A DNA stretch of 64,000 nt from Vespula vulgaris. Taxonomy: Eukaryota; Arthropoda; Insecta; Hymenoptera; Vespidae. The position numbers and the translations under genes are program-made. Below the pieces are notes generated by a model. It saw only the letters and a program-made list of their open reading frames with translations. It had not been told where the DNA came from and ran no database searches. The stretch is from positions 8,468,400 through 8,532,399 of the forward strand of contig NC_066586.1 of NCBI RefSeq assembly GCF_905475345.1, given 5' to 3'. This document shows positions 14,146 through 25,741 of this stretch, piece by piece; the stretch's first letter is position 1, and every line of letters starts with the position of its first letter.

Positions 14146-14592
14146 TTTTCTTTCAACACGATAAAAGAATTTCATTTGATTCTTAATAATTAAAAAATTC
14201 TAATTAAATATTAATATACATATATTTGTCTACTTATATAAAAAATCATTTAATATATTCATTTATTTCATGCACGCACGTACACACATCGAATACAAAT
14301 AAATTTATAATTTTTTATCATTTTTTTCGCAACGGTCCATTATATCACTCAACTTTTTGAATATTTATTTTATCCAAAGCGTTGGTGGTTTTTCATAAGT
14401 ATATCGACGCGTTAAATTTAAATGTAATATCAAAGATAGTTCTACAAGTTTCGAATCGAAGAAATTTTATGTGCGAAAGACACAAAGTACACGTACTTTT
14501 CTTTACGCAAGAAAGAGCAAATAGGATCTTTGGGTGCATTATGGGAAAGCTTTATTGTCGAATGTAACATATTTCCTTCGACTTTTGTTCGT

Positions 14593-14794
14593 TTCCTCGA
14601 TGTTTCATCTTTGATACGATAAGATAGGAACCGATTGAAATTGTACAAAATATTTCTCTTCTTTATGTGATTAAAAGGAATTTTTCAAATCTACTTTAAA
14701 ATATATATATATATTAATCACATAAAAAGAAGATATATTTTATACAATTTGAATCGTATCCTCTCCGTGTCAAAAATGAAACATTGAAGAAAGG
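14593..14794. repeat. Imperfect inverted repeat (hairpin), arms about 82 bp
   Basis: Bases 14593-14674 pair with 14714-14794 in reverse complement at roughly three positions in four. A shared core reads cttctttatgtgattaa on the left and ttaatcacataaaaagaag on the right. The loop is 39 bases of AT-rich DNA with an AT run. It may be a small foldback element, because directly repeated sequence follows at 14840-15140. Confidence 0.7.
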
Positions 14795-14822
14795 ATATAT
14801 ATATATATATATATATATATAT
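14795..14822. repeat. (AT)n microsatellite
   Basis: About 28 bases of alternating AT sit between the hairpin arm and a short CT run. Confidence 0.9.
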
Positions 14823-14839
14823 TCTCTCTCTTTCTATAG

Positions 14840-15140
14840 TAGTAGTATACTCTCTCTTTTTGTTTTCAAGAACAAGAAGAACTTTAATCGTGCATAACAG
14901 ATTTTTGATACATTGATCAATAACAAAACTGATTCTTCCCTTAATAAGATACGATCATTATATTTACACACACACACAGACACACAAAGGAAGTAGTATT
15001 TTCTCTTTCTATTTTCAAAAATAAGTAGAATTTTAGTTAATTCTACTTTCAAGTTAGTGTATTTTCTAAAATAGGATATTCATACCTTGATCAATAAAAA
15101 AACCAATTTTTCCTTCAATAAGAAGTTTCTTATCTTTGAT
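14840..15140. repeat. Divergent direct duplication (two copies, about 120-150 bp)
   Basis: Copy one (14840-14959) and copy two (14990-15140) share an ordered set of words: gtagtat..ctctttct, ttttcaa.aa.aag.agaa, ttgatcaataa.aaaac, and tt.cttcaataag. Copy two holds about 30 extra bases. A CA tract at about 14964-14987 separates them. The divergence indicates an old local duplication. Confidence 0.6.
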
Positions 15141-15795
15141 AGTTATTGATACGTGTAATAATCCTTTCAATCACAGAATTTATATTCTTACCTTTCAATT
15201 CGTCAAACGATTTATCGAAAGCTTTCGAGGGTCGAATTTAATACGGACAATAGTTTTCCGTTCGGTAAATGGAGTAAATCTGAAAGCGTGATAAGATAAG
15301 AAAGTATATATGTGTATGAGAAAGCGAACGTATACGATACACACTGAGAATCTTCTACGTGAGTATCAATGCGTTATCCTTTCTAAGGATCCCTAAAATG
15401 TCATTCAAAAGGATAGAGAAAATACGTGGGGTGAGTAGCAACGAATTATCTCAGCTTTGACGGACCATCGGACGAAGGACCGTGTCCATGAGCCAAGATA
15501 TATTCGGGTACAGGGAAACAGCATACCCTCAACGACGAATTATCCTGAATTATCGTCACCAAACTTAAGCTACGATGCAACCTTCCGAGAATGTCTTCTG
15601 GCTTAATAAAATTAATGGTAGAATCAATGATTCGCGACATTTTTAAGTACGGTTGGAAGAAACATTTATTAAAGGTGAGCGTTTCAATAAAATATCTTTG
15701 CTTTTCTTTTTTTCAAAGATAAGTTACATGATATCGATCATCTCCATCGGCTTACAGCCCGGGAAATAACAGGTGATGTTTTATTGGATTCTGCG
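15141..15795. other. Non-coding DNA, no supported gene
   Basis: The stretch 15440-15640 has more even composition and a 64-codon minus-strand open frame with no motif; coding status cannot be supported. The rest is AT-rich. Confidence 0.5.
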
Positions 15796-15858
15796 AAAGA
15801 GAGAAAAAGAGAGAAAGAGAGAGAGAGAGAGGAAGAGAAGAAGAGAGGGAGAGAGAAA
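15796..15858. repeat. (GA)n microsatellite, interrupted
   Basis: An all-purine tract of GA with AAA and GG interruptions, about 63 bases. Confidence 0.9.
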
Positions 15859-16766
15859 TACATACATTGGGATCTTTTTATTAAGTTCCTACAGGATATT
15901 AAGACACCACGCATTTGTTTTGTCAACTATCAACCAAAGATAGATATAAGTTAAAAATATAGGAGTTTAAAGATCCTCAGCTTGTAACAATCATTTAATC
16001 ATTTTGTTCTTGTTATTTGTTTCCTTTCTTTCTTTTTATTAAATCTCCCAAAATATTGATTTTTATAGTTATTCGAAAAGTTAGTATCTGCGATGTAGGT
16101 CGATAAAACCAACCATGAACGAGATGCAAGAATCTATGATTTTGTAAATTTCAGATTTCTGTTACACTATGTATAAAAAGTATCCGGTGTAATCCGATGT
16201 ATCCTGTTCGTTCGGAGAATGAAAGTAACGTGACAGAAAAAAGAGATTCGTACGAAAGAGCTCGTACAAAAAAATACACGTGTAGAATCACGCGGATAAA
16301 TTTCAGTAAAAGAAAGAAAATGTAAAAGAAAAGAATGAAAAATTTTTACCTACTATGTTTTCTAGCATGTTAATAATAAATGAATAAACGGCTACGATAC
16401 GCATACATTTGTGACTCCTGAAAACTCACTCTTCGACTATCCCCTAACTTTTTATTCATAGATGGTCTAGAAATGAGAAACTCTTGTTGAGGTTTTACGC
16501 GTATTTCGTAATACTAATTATGAGTATACCAAGGATATTAAGTAAGGTTGATTAACGTGCGACATAGTTGGACAAGATCACACACAGAAAAACTTGAAAT
16601 TTTCCCCGTTCATTTAGTGACGTCTAACAACGTCATAAAAACGAAAACACCAAAGAGATTTTTTCGTTCAAATTCTATATTTCGTCGTTGTAGAACTTTT
16701 ATGAGATTTAAAAGAAGTATAAATGCAAATTATTATATAGTTGTTTGGAATACGAAAAATTATGAC
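15859..16766. other. Non-coding AT-rich DNA, no supported gene
   Basis: No splice-bounded or motif-bearing frame seen. An open frame at 16548-16808 is Lys/Asn-rich and looks like chance. Confidence 0.6.
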
Positions 16767-16877
16767 AAGAAGATTTTAAACAAATTTTTGTTATCAAACA
16801 AATTTTGAAAATAAACAGAGAAGATCATTTTATCTCTTATAAATTTATTACGAATCTTTTCATTATACTAATGATCG

Positions 16878-16911
<34 letters not shown>

Positions 16912-17062
16912 TTCCTCTCTTTCTCTCTCTCCTTTTATTCGATAAGACGATCTTAAAACAATCTTTTTAACCAAGAAATTTCGAAGATAAGCAGAGGAAA
17001 TCATTTCATCTCCCATAAATATATTAAATTTATTACGAATTTATGCATTTTACGAATGTCCG
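16767..17062. repeat. Divergent direct duplication flanking a CT microsatellite
   Basis: Bases 16767-16877 and 16944-17062 align in the same orientation. Shared blocks are aaga.gat.ttaaa, gaa.ataa.cagag.a.atcatttatctc (with small changes), cataaat..att, and tttattacgaat followed by ttttac/tttcat. The CT tract lies exactly between the copies. It is an old tandem duplication with the microsatellite at the junction. Confidence 0.65.
16878..16933. repeat. (CT)n microsatellite
   Basis: About 56 bases of CT with TTT and CC interruptions, located between the two copies of a local duplication. Confidence 0.95.
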
Positions 17063-18944
17063 TTTTTCATGTCCAGACATCGTCGATCATCCTGCAGTGT
17101 ATGTGTGTATATATGTCTTCTTGTTATATATGACAGTATAAAATACCGCCCTGAGGAGGAATTATCGTGACACTGTCCCAAGGGTGAGATTATTGCTTGA
17201 GAGAGCACGACGAGATTGCGCCTAGGCTTAGAGATCTCTTTTTACGTATCCGCCAACTTTCGTAGAGACATCAAGATTGAAGCTGCCGTCTTTCGCATTC
17301 TTCTTCCATTTGCGAAGATCCTCGAAAGTCATGGGATAAAGAAAGACATTTTTTCTCTCTCTCTTTTTCTATTCGTTCGATGCTATTCAAACACAATAGA
17401 AGTAAAGGATATTCCGATTTGCTTTTAAATATATTTTCTCGAACTAAGCTAAAATTTCATTTTAGAAATTTTTAAATTGATTTTATTCTTTCCGACAAAT
17501 AAATCGTTCGAACAGAGATAAGGATCATCAATATTACGATGTACGAAAGTGTCCGTTTATAAAAATATGATTAATGTGAATTTAAAACTTGATTATAATT
17601 GGAATAAGCTTTCTCAAATTTTCTATCGTCAAATTAATAAAACTCAAAATAATAATGTCAAATCTAATAAAATAAATTTCTTTTATTCCTTCAATTATTA
17701 TTATTTCCTATTTTCGAATTTAAATTAATAAATCATCTAATATGTTCGATTATTATTTGTATTTACAAAACTTTCTAGCAATTCATTGTGAGGAGTATTG
17801 ATGTAAAAAAAAAAAAAACAATTCAGTGACATCATGTCGATTCTTTTTTGAAACACTGACCACGATGCTGCTCGTGTTCAGTTAACATCGTAAAAAACTC
17901 ATTTTTTGCGCGCACTCTTCGTCGCTGCTGCAGCGAGAAACTTTATTCCCTAAACTTTTTTAGGTCGTCTGAATATAACGGAGAATTTGTAAAAAGATGC
18001 CACGGGCTAGATAAATTGGTTCAAGCACGGTAGATACTTTTTCACAAAAAGAGATGTGTTCGCGTAAGATTTACGCTGATTAAATGTGTTCTTTAATCCT
18101 TTGCAGTCGATATTATTTTCACACGCATTAACTCTTTAATAAACTTTTACGATTAATTTGAATCGAATATAAAATTTTGAACGCTTTAATATTCCTCGTC
18201 ATTTTCTTCGACAAAAATAGAAAAGAATTTTTGTTTTTATCAAGTCTACTATTATTTGATTGTTTATCGATAAGATCAACAATAATAACAAAAAATATAG
18301 AACAACTACAATTCCAACACTGATGGAATTACACGTCTAATTGACAGAAAATTAGATGAAATAGGTGAACAAACCAAATAATCGTGCACATATGTATACA
18401 TCTACATATATTAATATCAATAACCACGAAAATAAAACTGTGTTAATCGCGAAGCGTTACGTATAGACCGATTGTAATTATCATATCAGATATGTTCGAT
18501 TAGCCATTTGAAATTATATTATATTTAAGATCAGACTTTAATGATGAAATTACGTGAAATCATTTAAACGACTACGGTAAAATTTGACAGATGTCGAGTG
18601 AACAAGAGAAGCGGTAATTAAATTGAATTTCCTGAATTTTATTTTTCCCTCGAGATTTTATTAAAAACAAAATAAAAAAAAAAGATCGAAATGGAAGAAT
18701 CACGGTAAAGGCAAACTTGATTCGAAAAGAATATAAAAATCTTTTCTCTCTCGGTGGCGTCCGTTTTCTTTTTCTCTTTCTCTCTTTCTTTCTCACTATC
18801 GCACGTCGAAAGTAAGTACAATGGTATTAATTAACGCTATCAAAAGTTTACTTACTTCCTTGGTTCGAGATAGTTCGGTTCCTTTCAACATCGTACGCGA
18901 GAGAAGGAACTTTTCCATCGTTCGGGATTCAACGAGCTAGAAAG
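17063..18944. other. Non-coding AT-rich DNA, no supported gene
   Basis: The patch 17130-17340 is more balanced in composition and carries an open frame without a recognisable motif. An A-run lies at about 17806-17818. A CTG/CAG-containing word occurs near 17926-17936. A purine-rich minus-strand open frame near 18572-18821 is Lys/Arg/Glu repeat-like. Confidence 0.55.
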
Positions 18945-19085
18945 GATTCATCGGATGATGCGGTTGACAAGCATCCCCAACGTTGAAAGGGTGCATACAT
19001 AGCTCGTGAGCATGTCGCCGGCAGTCGTTCCTAACTTTCGAGTTTACGATAGTTAACTCCTGCTAGCCGAGACGCTTAAATCTTA
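18945..19085. promoter_or_regulatory. Candidate conserved non-coding element
   Basis: This stretch is markedly less AT-rich than its neighbours, without being open in a convincing frame. It holds word-rich, non-repetitive sequence such as gctcgtgagcatgtcgccgg and gttaactcctgctagccgag. Such islands in insect intergenic DNA are often enhancers. Only the composition contrast supports this. Confidence 0.2.
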
Positions 19086-22000
19086 ATAGGCAAGCAAATT
19101 GTAACAGAAAGAGAGAAAGAGAGAGACAAAAGACGTTAAATTTATATCGTTACATTTTCTTTTTTTTTTTATTTTAAATTAATATTCAAGAAACAAACCT
19201 AAGAAGATCGAAATACCTTTTAAAAGTGTATTTATTTAATGAATAAAAATTTAATAAAATATATCTATCTAAATTATTATAATCAGTTTGTCCGAGATAA
19301 CTGATATCAAGTTTATTTAGGATGTAGCTACACATAATTTATACACTTTTTTAAGACGACTAAAGATAGCTTCTGTGTAGGATGACCGAATGTATGAAAT
19401 TGCTCGGATGTCCAGAGTGCAATCGATAATACGAGAATCAAAAAAGTGTAAAAGCTAGGCGGAAGCAAAGGAAAGGTATAAAAATTTTCCGGAATATTTT
19501 TACCTATCGAGATAGAGTCTTTATGTAACTTCCGAAGTATCTCTATCGAATAGTTCGTTTCACTCAAATATATGGCGATGGAAATTTAACGATTCGTTTA
19601 TCCGGAATTTCAATAAATTAGTTCGAACGAACTGTAATAGGACATTAATGAATTAATAAATGATTTCATTTTTAAAAATGTATTTGTTACTTATAAAGTG
19701 AATTCGAATATTGCTCTCAATTCACTTTACGAACAGCGAGGTCAGCTTTCATTATTTGATACAAATATTTTCTTTGAAAGAGAAGAAGGAAGAAATCCGA
19801 AGGAAAAAAATGAATTTTTCAACGACTACAATTTTTCATGATCGTAAACGACGTTACTACTCCTACATATGAATTTAGTACTTCTAAGAGAATTATGAAT
19901 CCATATTGATAAATGACAAAGAGTTGAACAAATAAATACATAGGTCAAATGGATTTACATTTTGTTCTGACCGTAAGTGACCTACATTCTGTCAAACAAT
20001 TAAGCGATGTTATTATTGTACTTGCATCTCAATTGGAAATTAGAGACGCTTTATGGATTTGTTTTCCTATTTGGAGAATATACGTATATATGAATGAAAA
20101 GCACATATAAATATGCTAAAAGCATACTCGTCCTTTTACGAAAGATTCTTTTTATAATTTTTAGGATGTAAATTCAATAAAATGATATCTTTATGTATCA
20201 TGGGATATTATTAAATAAATAAAATAAAAATATGATAATCGTATTGGTAATTAAAACGAAGAATAAATTTTCTTTTATCCTTGGGTATTATCATGAATAA
20301 ATTTATCGTTATCGTAATTTTTATACGAAGTATTCAAGTGTTAATGAACTCTTTTTATTTTTGTAATGTAACTACATATTTATAGATTATCAATTCTAGC
20401 ATAGTATGACATATTGAACTCTGTATAAAATAATCCTGATAAAACACACAAATAGAATACCTTACGACATATTTAATTTCCTTGAGTGTTGAGTTGATAA
20501 ATAATATAAATCGGAAATTCAAAAGTAAACGTTCATTGTTTTTCGTGACCTTATTCTTCATTTGTTTCGCTTGATAAAATAACTAATATTATTTCTATCG
20601 TAATTACCATAATCGTTTACTAAAGATCCGATAACGCGTGTGAAATTTAATTTAATTATTTAAATAAATAAATAAATATATATATAATATATACATATAT
20701 TATCATTTTGATCTTTATATCTGAAAAATAGTATTTGGATATTAAATATTTGCAGTCGTTAATGGCAATGTTCTGTCGTTGCATAATTCTTATTGGTGAA
20801 CTCAATGAATAATATACAATGTTCGTACTATTTTAAGAGATAATTTTTTATTAGATTTCCGATTAATGCAATTGTGAAATTATCGATCAATTATTGACGA
20901 ATTTAAAATGAAACAACGAACAATTAGAAGGAAAGAAAGAAGAAGTAAGGCAAACATAGAAATAGTCCAAGATCGAATGAGAAAAAGTTGTAGCGTGATA
21001 AAATAGAGAAAACTGTACTGAGAGATACGCCGTAGAGAATGCGTCGAGGTTATGGAAGAGCGAAATGGGACATGATAGGACGCTATGATACACGTTGGGT
21101 TACGATGGTACGTCTGAAATGGAAGAACGCTAAAGGTGGTTCTCGTTCTAAATGAGAAGACACGAGACATGATAAAGGTAAGAAAACGCGTCGAGATGCC
21201 TCAGGAGAAGTGTGTCTGACTATATTCTTTGTTTTTTTTTCCGATCCTCAATGAAAGGACGAGTCCTTTGCGAAGGTCAACGAATTTCTCTTTTTTTTTT
21301 TCTTTTCTTTTTCTTTTCTTTTTTTTCTATAGCGATTACACGTAACAAGACTTCGACGATTTCATACGAACGTTCTTTCTTTTGTATTTAAATATTTATT
21401 AATATTTATTTATATAATATAATTATAAGTATTGTGAGAAAGAGTTATTGTAAAAATTAATTAATAGACTAAATAAACTCTTTTAGATTCGTTAATGAAC
21501 TTATACGTAATACAAACGTTATTTCTATAGAATATTAATTTTGTTCATTATTTCCATCATACATGAAGATTTTATTAAATACAAAGCATCGTTTCCTTTT
21601 TACGCGCATAATAATTATTATTTTCGTTTTTTTTTTTAAGTGGAAAAGAAAATGATTTAAATTACTTCATTGATAATGGATGATACCTACGGAGGATCAA
21701 TTGAATCAGCCAGCTGAGATATTCGTTGGAATAAAATACATTTGAAAAGAAAAAGAGGGAGTGTAACGAAAAAGGGGAGAAAAGAGGAGTAGTAAAGTTT
21801 TTACCACAAATGTTGGTATCGAGTGACGCGAACTTTCCTTTTCCATGCACGTCTCGAAAAAAAGGAAAAAACAGAAAAAAAGAGAAAAGGAACCGAAAAA
21901 CGTGGTTGCCGGGTAAAAGGGTTGAGAAAGCTCTTCGTAGAAAGAATTTGGTAGGATCGTCTAGGGGTATATCACACTCCGTAAAAAAAAAGCATTGGTT

Positions 22001-23480
22001 CAAAGCATGAGAAGCAAATCGAACTGGCCCACCTTCCGTTGGAATATTGCTTTTTATTGCCATGGGTACCATCGAACGAATCTCAAGACGCTCATTGTAT
22101 CATTCAACCATTCCTTCCCATCTTCTCCTCTCGATTCTCAAGAAAAGCTCGCAATGTGCGAGGACATGTTCTCCTTTATTTCTCTTCTTTTTCCGAAGAA
22201 ACCTTCCGTCTGAAATAACAACAATTGAGAATGTAAAATTTTTGCGTTCGTTCAATTTAGATTTTACTTAAGTACTTAGCGCATAATTGAAATACAAATA
22301 TTCGCTAAAGCTGTATTATGAAGAATGTATATTATGAAGAATGGTCGGAGTTTGCGTTTTATCAAACAAGTCGCGCGGTTATCACCTTTTTGTTTTTCTT
22401 TTCTTTTTTTTTGGTTTATGTTTCAACGTTTGCCTTGAATTATCTCCTACGAATTTGTCTTCTCCTGTTCATGATAAGAATTCTATTGTTTCCGGATGAT
22501 TTTATTACGATGTGCTTGATGATTCCGTTCGTAGAGTTATTCTTCTAGAAATTTACGAGCTTACTTTATTTCTACTTCATAGAACGATGATGTACGTTGT
22601 TCCTGTTTCACGTGAACTCGATGGTGTGGGAATAACGACGTAGAAAGCGAGAATATCGACTATGTGTTATCGAATATTATTTTTTACAACTTTACATCGA
22701 TAAGCACTTCGACGTTTATTCAACGAGTGAAATTGTTTCGAAAGAAAATGCTTTCTATTTACTCGAACAGGCAGCTACCATTTACGGTTAGTTATCAACA
22801 TCGAAATTCGATATTTAATTTCGTAGGAGAGCGAGCGAACAATTCGACTCCCGTCGTCCTCTTTGCATTTTAAGTTAAAATCTTTCTCGAAGAATTCCAT
22901 TTCATTGGATACGTAAGAAATTCGAAGACCGAAGATTCGTGGATACTATTCGATGCAAAACACGATTGTTCGATTTTAAGAAATTATATCTTTCAAACGG
23001 TATGTTCTATTGAAACAATTTTTTTTCTTAATTTCATTCTAAAGGAAAAATAATTTCCAATAAAAAATATAAATGCGAGGAGTTTTCCGATTTTTCTTAT
23101 TAAAATCATGGTTTAAAATCTCTGAGTAATTCTTTTATAAGTAATATACCGAAAACGTAATTAATTATTATCAAATGACTCTATATTTATTGGCTTTAGT
23201 CCGAAATAATTGAAAGATTCTATATAAACTATCCAATTACATTGTTATGATGATTCAACGAATCTAGTTGCTACCTATAATCAATAAACATCCAAAATAT
23301 AGGACGTGATAACAGAGAATAATTACAGATTATCCTTACCATCGGTTTACATTATTCCAATTATTATGAAAACGAGATATTCTCATACTATAATAGAAAT
23401 TATAATCGATCAATGTCATTATATAAAGAAAAATATTATTTTATGACATCAAAAGATCATATGAATTACAACATCGTACA
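19086..23480. other. Non-coding AT-rich DNA, no supported gene
   Basis: Open frames at 20880-21170, 21662-22271 and 22318-22548 have no recognisable motif and mostly overlap in several registers. T- and A-runs occur near 19160, 21290-21325 and 21860-21900. An AT tract lies near 20670-20695. Confidence 0.6.
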
Positions 23481-23666
23481 AATACCCCTATGAATTTTAA
23501 CAAAAAAAAATAATAGTATGTGTGTCGAAAATATAAATATAAAAATACCTCTGCAAATCTCAACAAAAAAGGGATAATATATATGTCGACAATATAAATA
23601 TATAAAAATATTCCTACGAATCTTAACAAAAAGAAAGGATAATATGCCTGCCAAAAATATACATAC
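23481..23666. repeat. Minisatellite, three copies of a 63-bp unit
   Basis: Copies begin at 23481, 23544 and 23607. Each contains aatacc/att-cct, then gaat/aaat, t..caacaaaaa, a.ggataatat, tgt.tcga.aatataaatata. Because the period is a multiple of three, the minus strand shows a repeated hydrophobic peptide in one frame, which explains the long open frame there. It is not evidence for a membrane protein. Confidence 0.8.
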
Positions 23667-24278
23667 ATATATTTACATTTGGGGTGATCGCGGTTACAGC
23701 TAACGTTCGAAAAACGAAATAAAGTTAGAGAAACGTTCATATCCGATCAGACAACAGAACGTAGTTTATAGCGGATACGTATAAATACAATACACGACTT
23801 CACGATACAAATACAATCAAATCTGAAACTCGGCTTCTATAGTTATTTATATTCCGTTCGAATGCTTTCTAAATCATACATTCGATTTAAACTGAAGTCT
23901 CTCTGAGTCACCTTCTTTCGAACTTTTGCTTCGTTCTTTCATCGGATAAGTAAGAAATCGAATAAGAACGATTTAAAATAAAAAAAAAGAAAATATTCAC
24001 GGAAAGAAAAAAAGATATAAAAACGTCGCAAATTTCTGAACGAGTTTTCTTTCACGAGGCGGGAAATTCGAAGATCGTGTGAATTCGAACGAATTCGACA
24101 ATTCCGTCACGTCTTCGTTCGCTCGTCGAAGGTTTGCGTTAGCACGAAATCACATTTACACGCGAAAACCAACCAGCAACACCTGTCCCATTGGTACTCG
24201 ACTTTCCTGCACGAATAAAGACGATCGGATTTTTCCTTGTTGTCTCGTAGACCAATCGAATGAGATCGTTTCTCTACA
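23667..24278. other. Non-coding DNA, no supported gene
   Basis: The part at 24060-24270 has more CpG and an open plus-strand frame that runs into the GA tract. No motif or splice structure is visible. Confidence 0.5.
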
Positions 24279-24289
24279 GAGAAAAAGAA

Positions 24290-24340
<51 letters not shown>

Positions 24341-24345
24341 AGAGG
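24279..24345. repeat. (GA)n microsatellite
   Basis: About 67 purine bases, mostly GA with AAA interruptions. The Arg-Glu and Leu-Ser frames over it are repeat translations. Confidence 0.95.
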
Positions 24346-25020
24346 TCTCGTCTTCTTAGACTTTTCTTGGGGAAAGGAAAACGCAGCTCGTAGAAAGTTT
24401 CGAGAAACAACTCAGGACAGATGGACGTGTATACGTGGCCTGAGAAACAACGTAAGAAGAAAGGGATTAAAATCAAAGTCGAAATAAGGAAGAGAAACGC
24501 GTTAAGGCGTTTATCCTTCTTCCATATATGTTACTGCTTATAAGTATAGTAAGTAATAATAAGTATAATTTACAGTAACATTTAACAGTATAAAGGATTT
24601 ATAAGTATTAACTCCATAATTGTAATTTAAGAATGGTAATGGAGGTGTATGAAATTCAAATGTAAAAAATATAATTACATTTATATGCGTAAATATAATT
24701 ACGTTTATAATGCTTATATAATGCGTTTATTACGTAAATATAATTACGAGATAAAAAAGATAAATTCATAAATTGTATACCATCAATATATATTATAGAT
24801 ATCTTTCGTCATTAGAACAATACTAATAAGAGAAAGAAATATTATGTAAATAAGTATGTACGTTAAGTTAGCGTATGCGTACATTTGATACGAAGAAGAA
24901 AAATATGTCGTTCGATGGAGCAAACAAGTGTCGTATACTAAAGTATCCTTAGGGGTATACTCGAACCGGACCTAAGTTTCATTCGAACGTACTTTCTAAC
25001 GTTGGTATGGTGGCCAACAC
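24346..25020. other. Non-coding AT-rich DNA, no supported gene
   Basis: Around 24540-24760 the words taaatataattac and agtaataataagtataa recur several times as degenerate short repeats. Nothing coding is seen. Confidence 0.6.
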
Positions 25021-25235
25021 TAGCAAGTAATATCAAGCCAACCAGCATCCCACTGCCTGTTTCGTTCTTCACTAACACCAATAGGGAACCGCACATACTT
25101 CTTATATTCGTGTGGCGAATAGGTTGGATCACTAGTCGTTGCGGCCTCGCACCAACTCGAGTGTGAAAAATTCAGACGTGAACTTTCCGAAGAAACTAAC
25201 ATTCCTCGCAGAATCTCGAAGTTCTTTTTCACCAT
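25021..25235 (-). CDS. Possible 71-residue small open frame, unidentified
   Basis: The minus-strand frame opens with ATG at 25235 in a favourable context (A at -3, G at +4) and closes with TAG. It uses a wide amino-acid mix including four Trp and two Cys, unlike the Phe/Leu/Ser chance frames elsewhere. The middle contains SDPTYSPHEYKKYVRFPI and the end RQWDAGWLDI. The DNA is clearly less AT-rich than its flanks. No signal peptide or membrane segment is evident and I do not recognise the family. A second minus-strand frame is open over the same bases, which weakens the case. It may be a small ORF, one exon of a larger gene, or a conserved non-coding stretch. Confidence 0.2.
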
Positions 25236-25664
25236 TTACGCCGACGACGAGGAAGTGGCCGCGAAACTCACCCGACTTCTTATTGTTAGCATCCTGATAT
25301 CTTTCTCCCTTTTTCCGTCTTTCTCTATTTTTCCATTCTTTTCCTTTTTCTTTTTCTCAAGAAGAGATCTCAAGCATTAAGTGTGAAAGTAGATACGGTT
25401 TCTCTATTCGGTGAGGTATACGGATCGTCTTGAAAAAAGAATGTTACGAACATTTTAATAGTCCTCACAAAATTCTTTTCTCTCTTTTATTTTCTACCAG
25501 ATATGTTCGTGTCCGTAGTATACGTAGTATTTCATTCGTAGATATAGAATACGATCGTATTGGTTAATTCACGTTTAGTAAGGAAACGAACTCATTCATC
25601 GACGATCGATACGTATTGTAACGGATTATCAACGGATGGATTATTATCAGTTCTGGCAAAAGGA
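25236..25664. other. Non-coding DNA, no supported gene
   Basis: The first 60 bases retain balanced composition, then a T-rich pyrimidine patch follows (25300-25360). Nothing recognisable. Confidence 0.5.
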
Positions 25665-25741
25665 ATATATATATATATTATACATACATACATGCATATA
25701 TATATATATGTATATATATGTATGTATGTATATGTATGAGT
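25665..25741. repeat. (AT)n / (ATAC)n / (TATG)n compound microsatellite
   Basis: Alternating AT is joined to tacatacatacatgcata and then tatgtatgtatgtatatgtatg. The ATAC and TATG halves are complementary, so the array can fold on itself. Confidence 0.85.
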
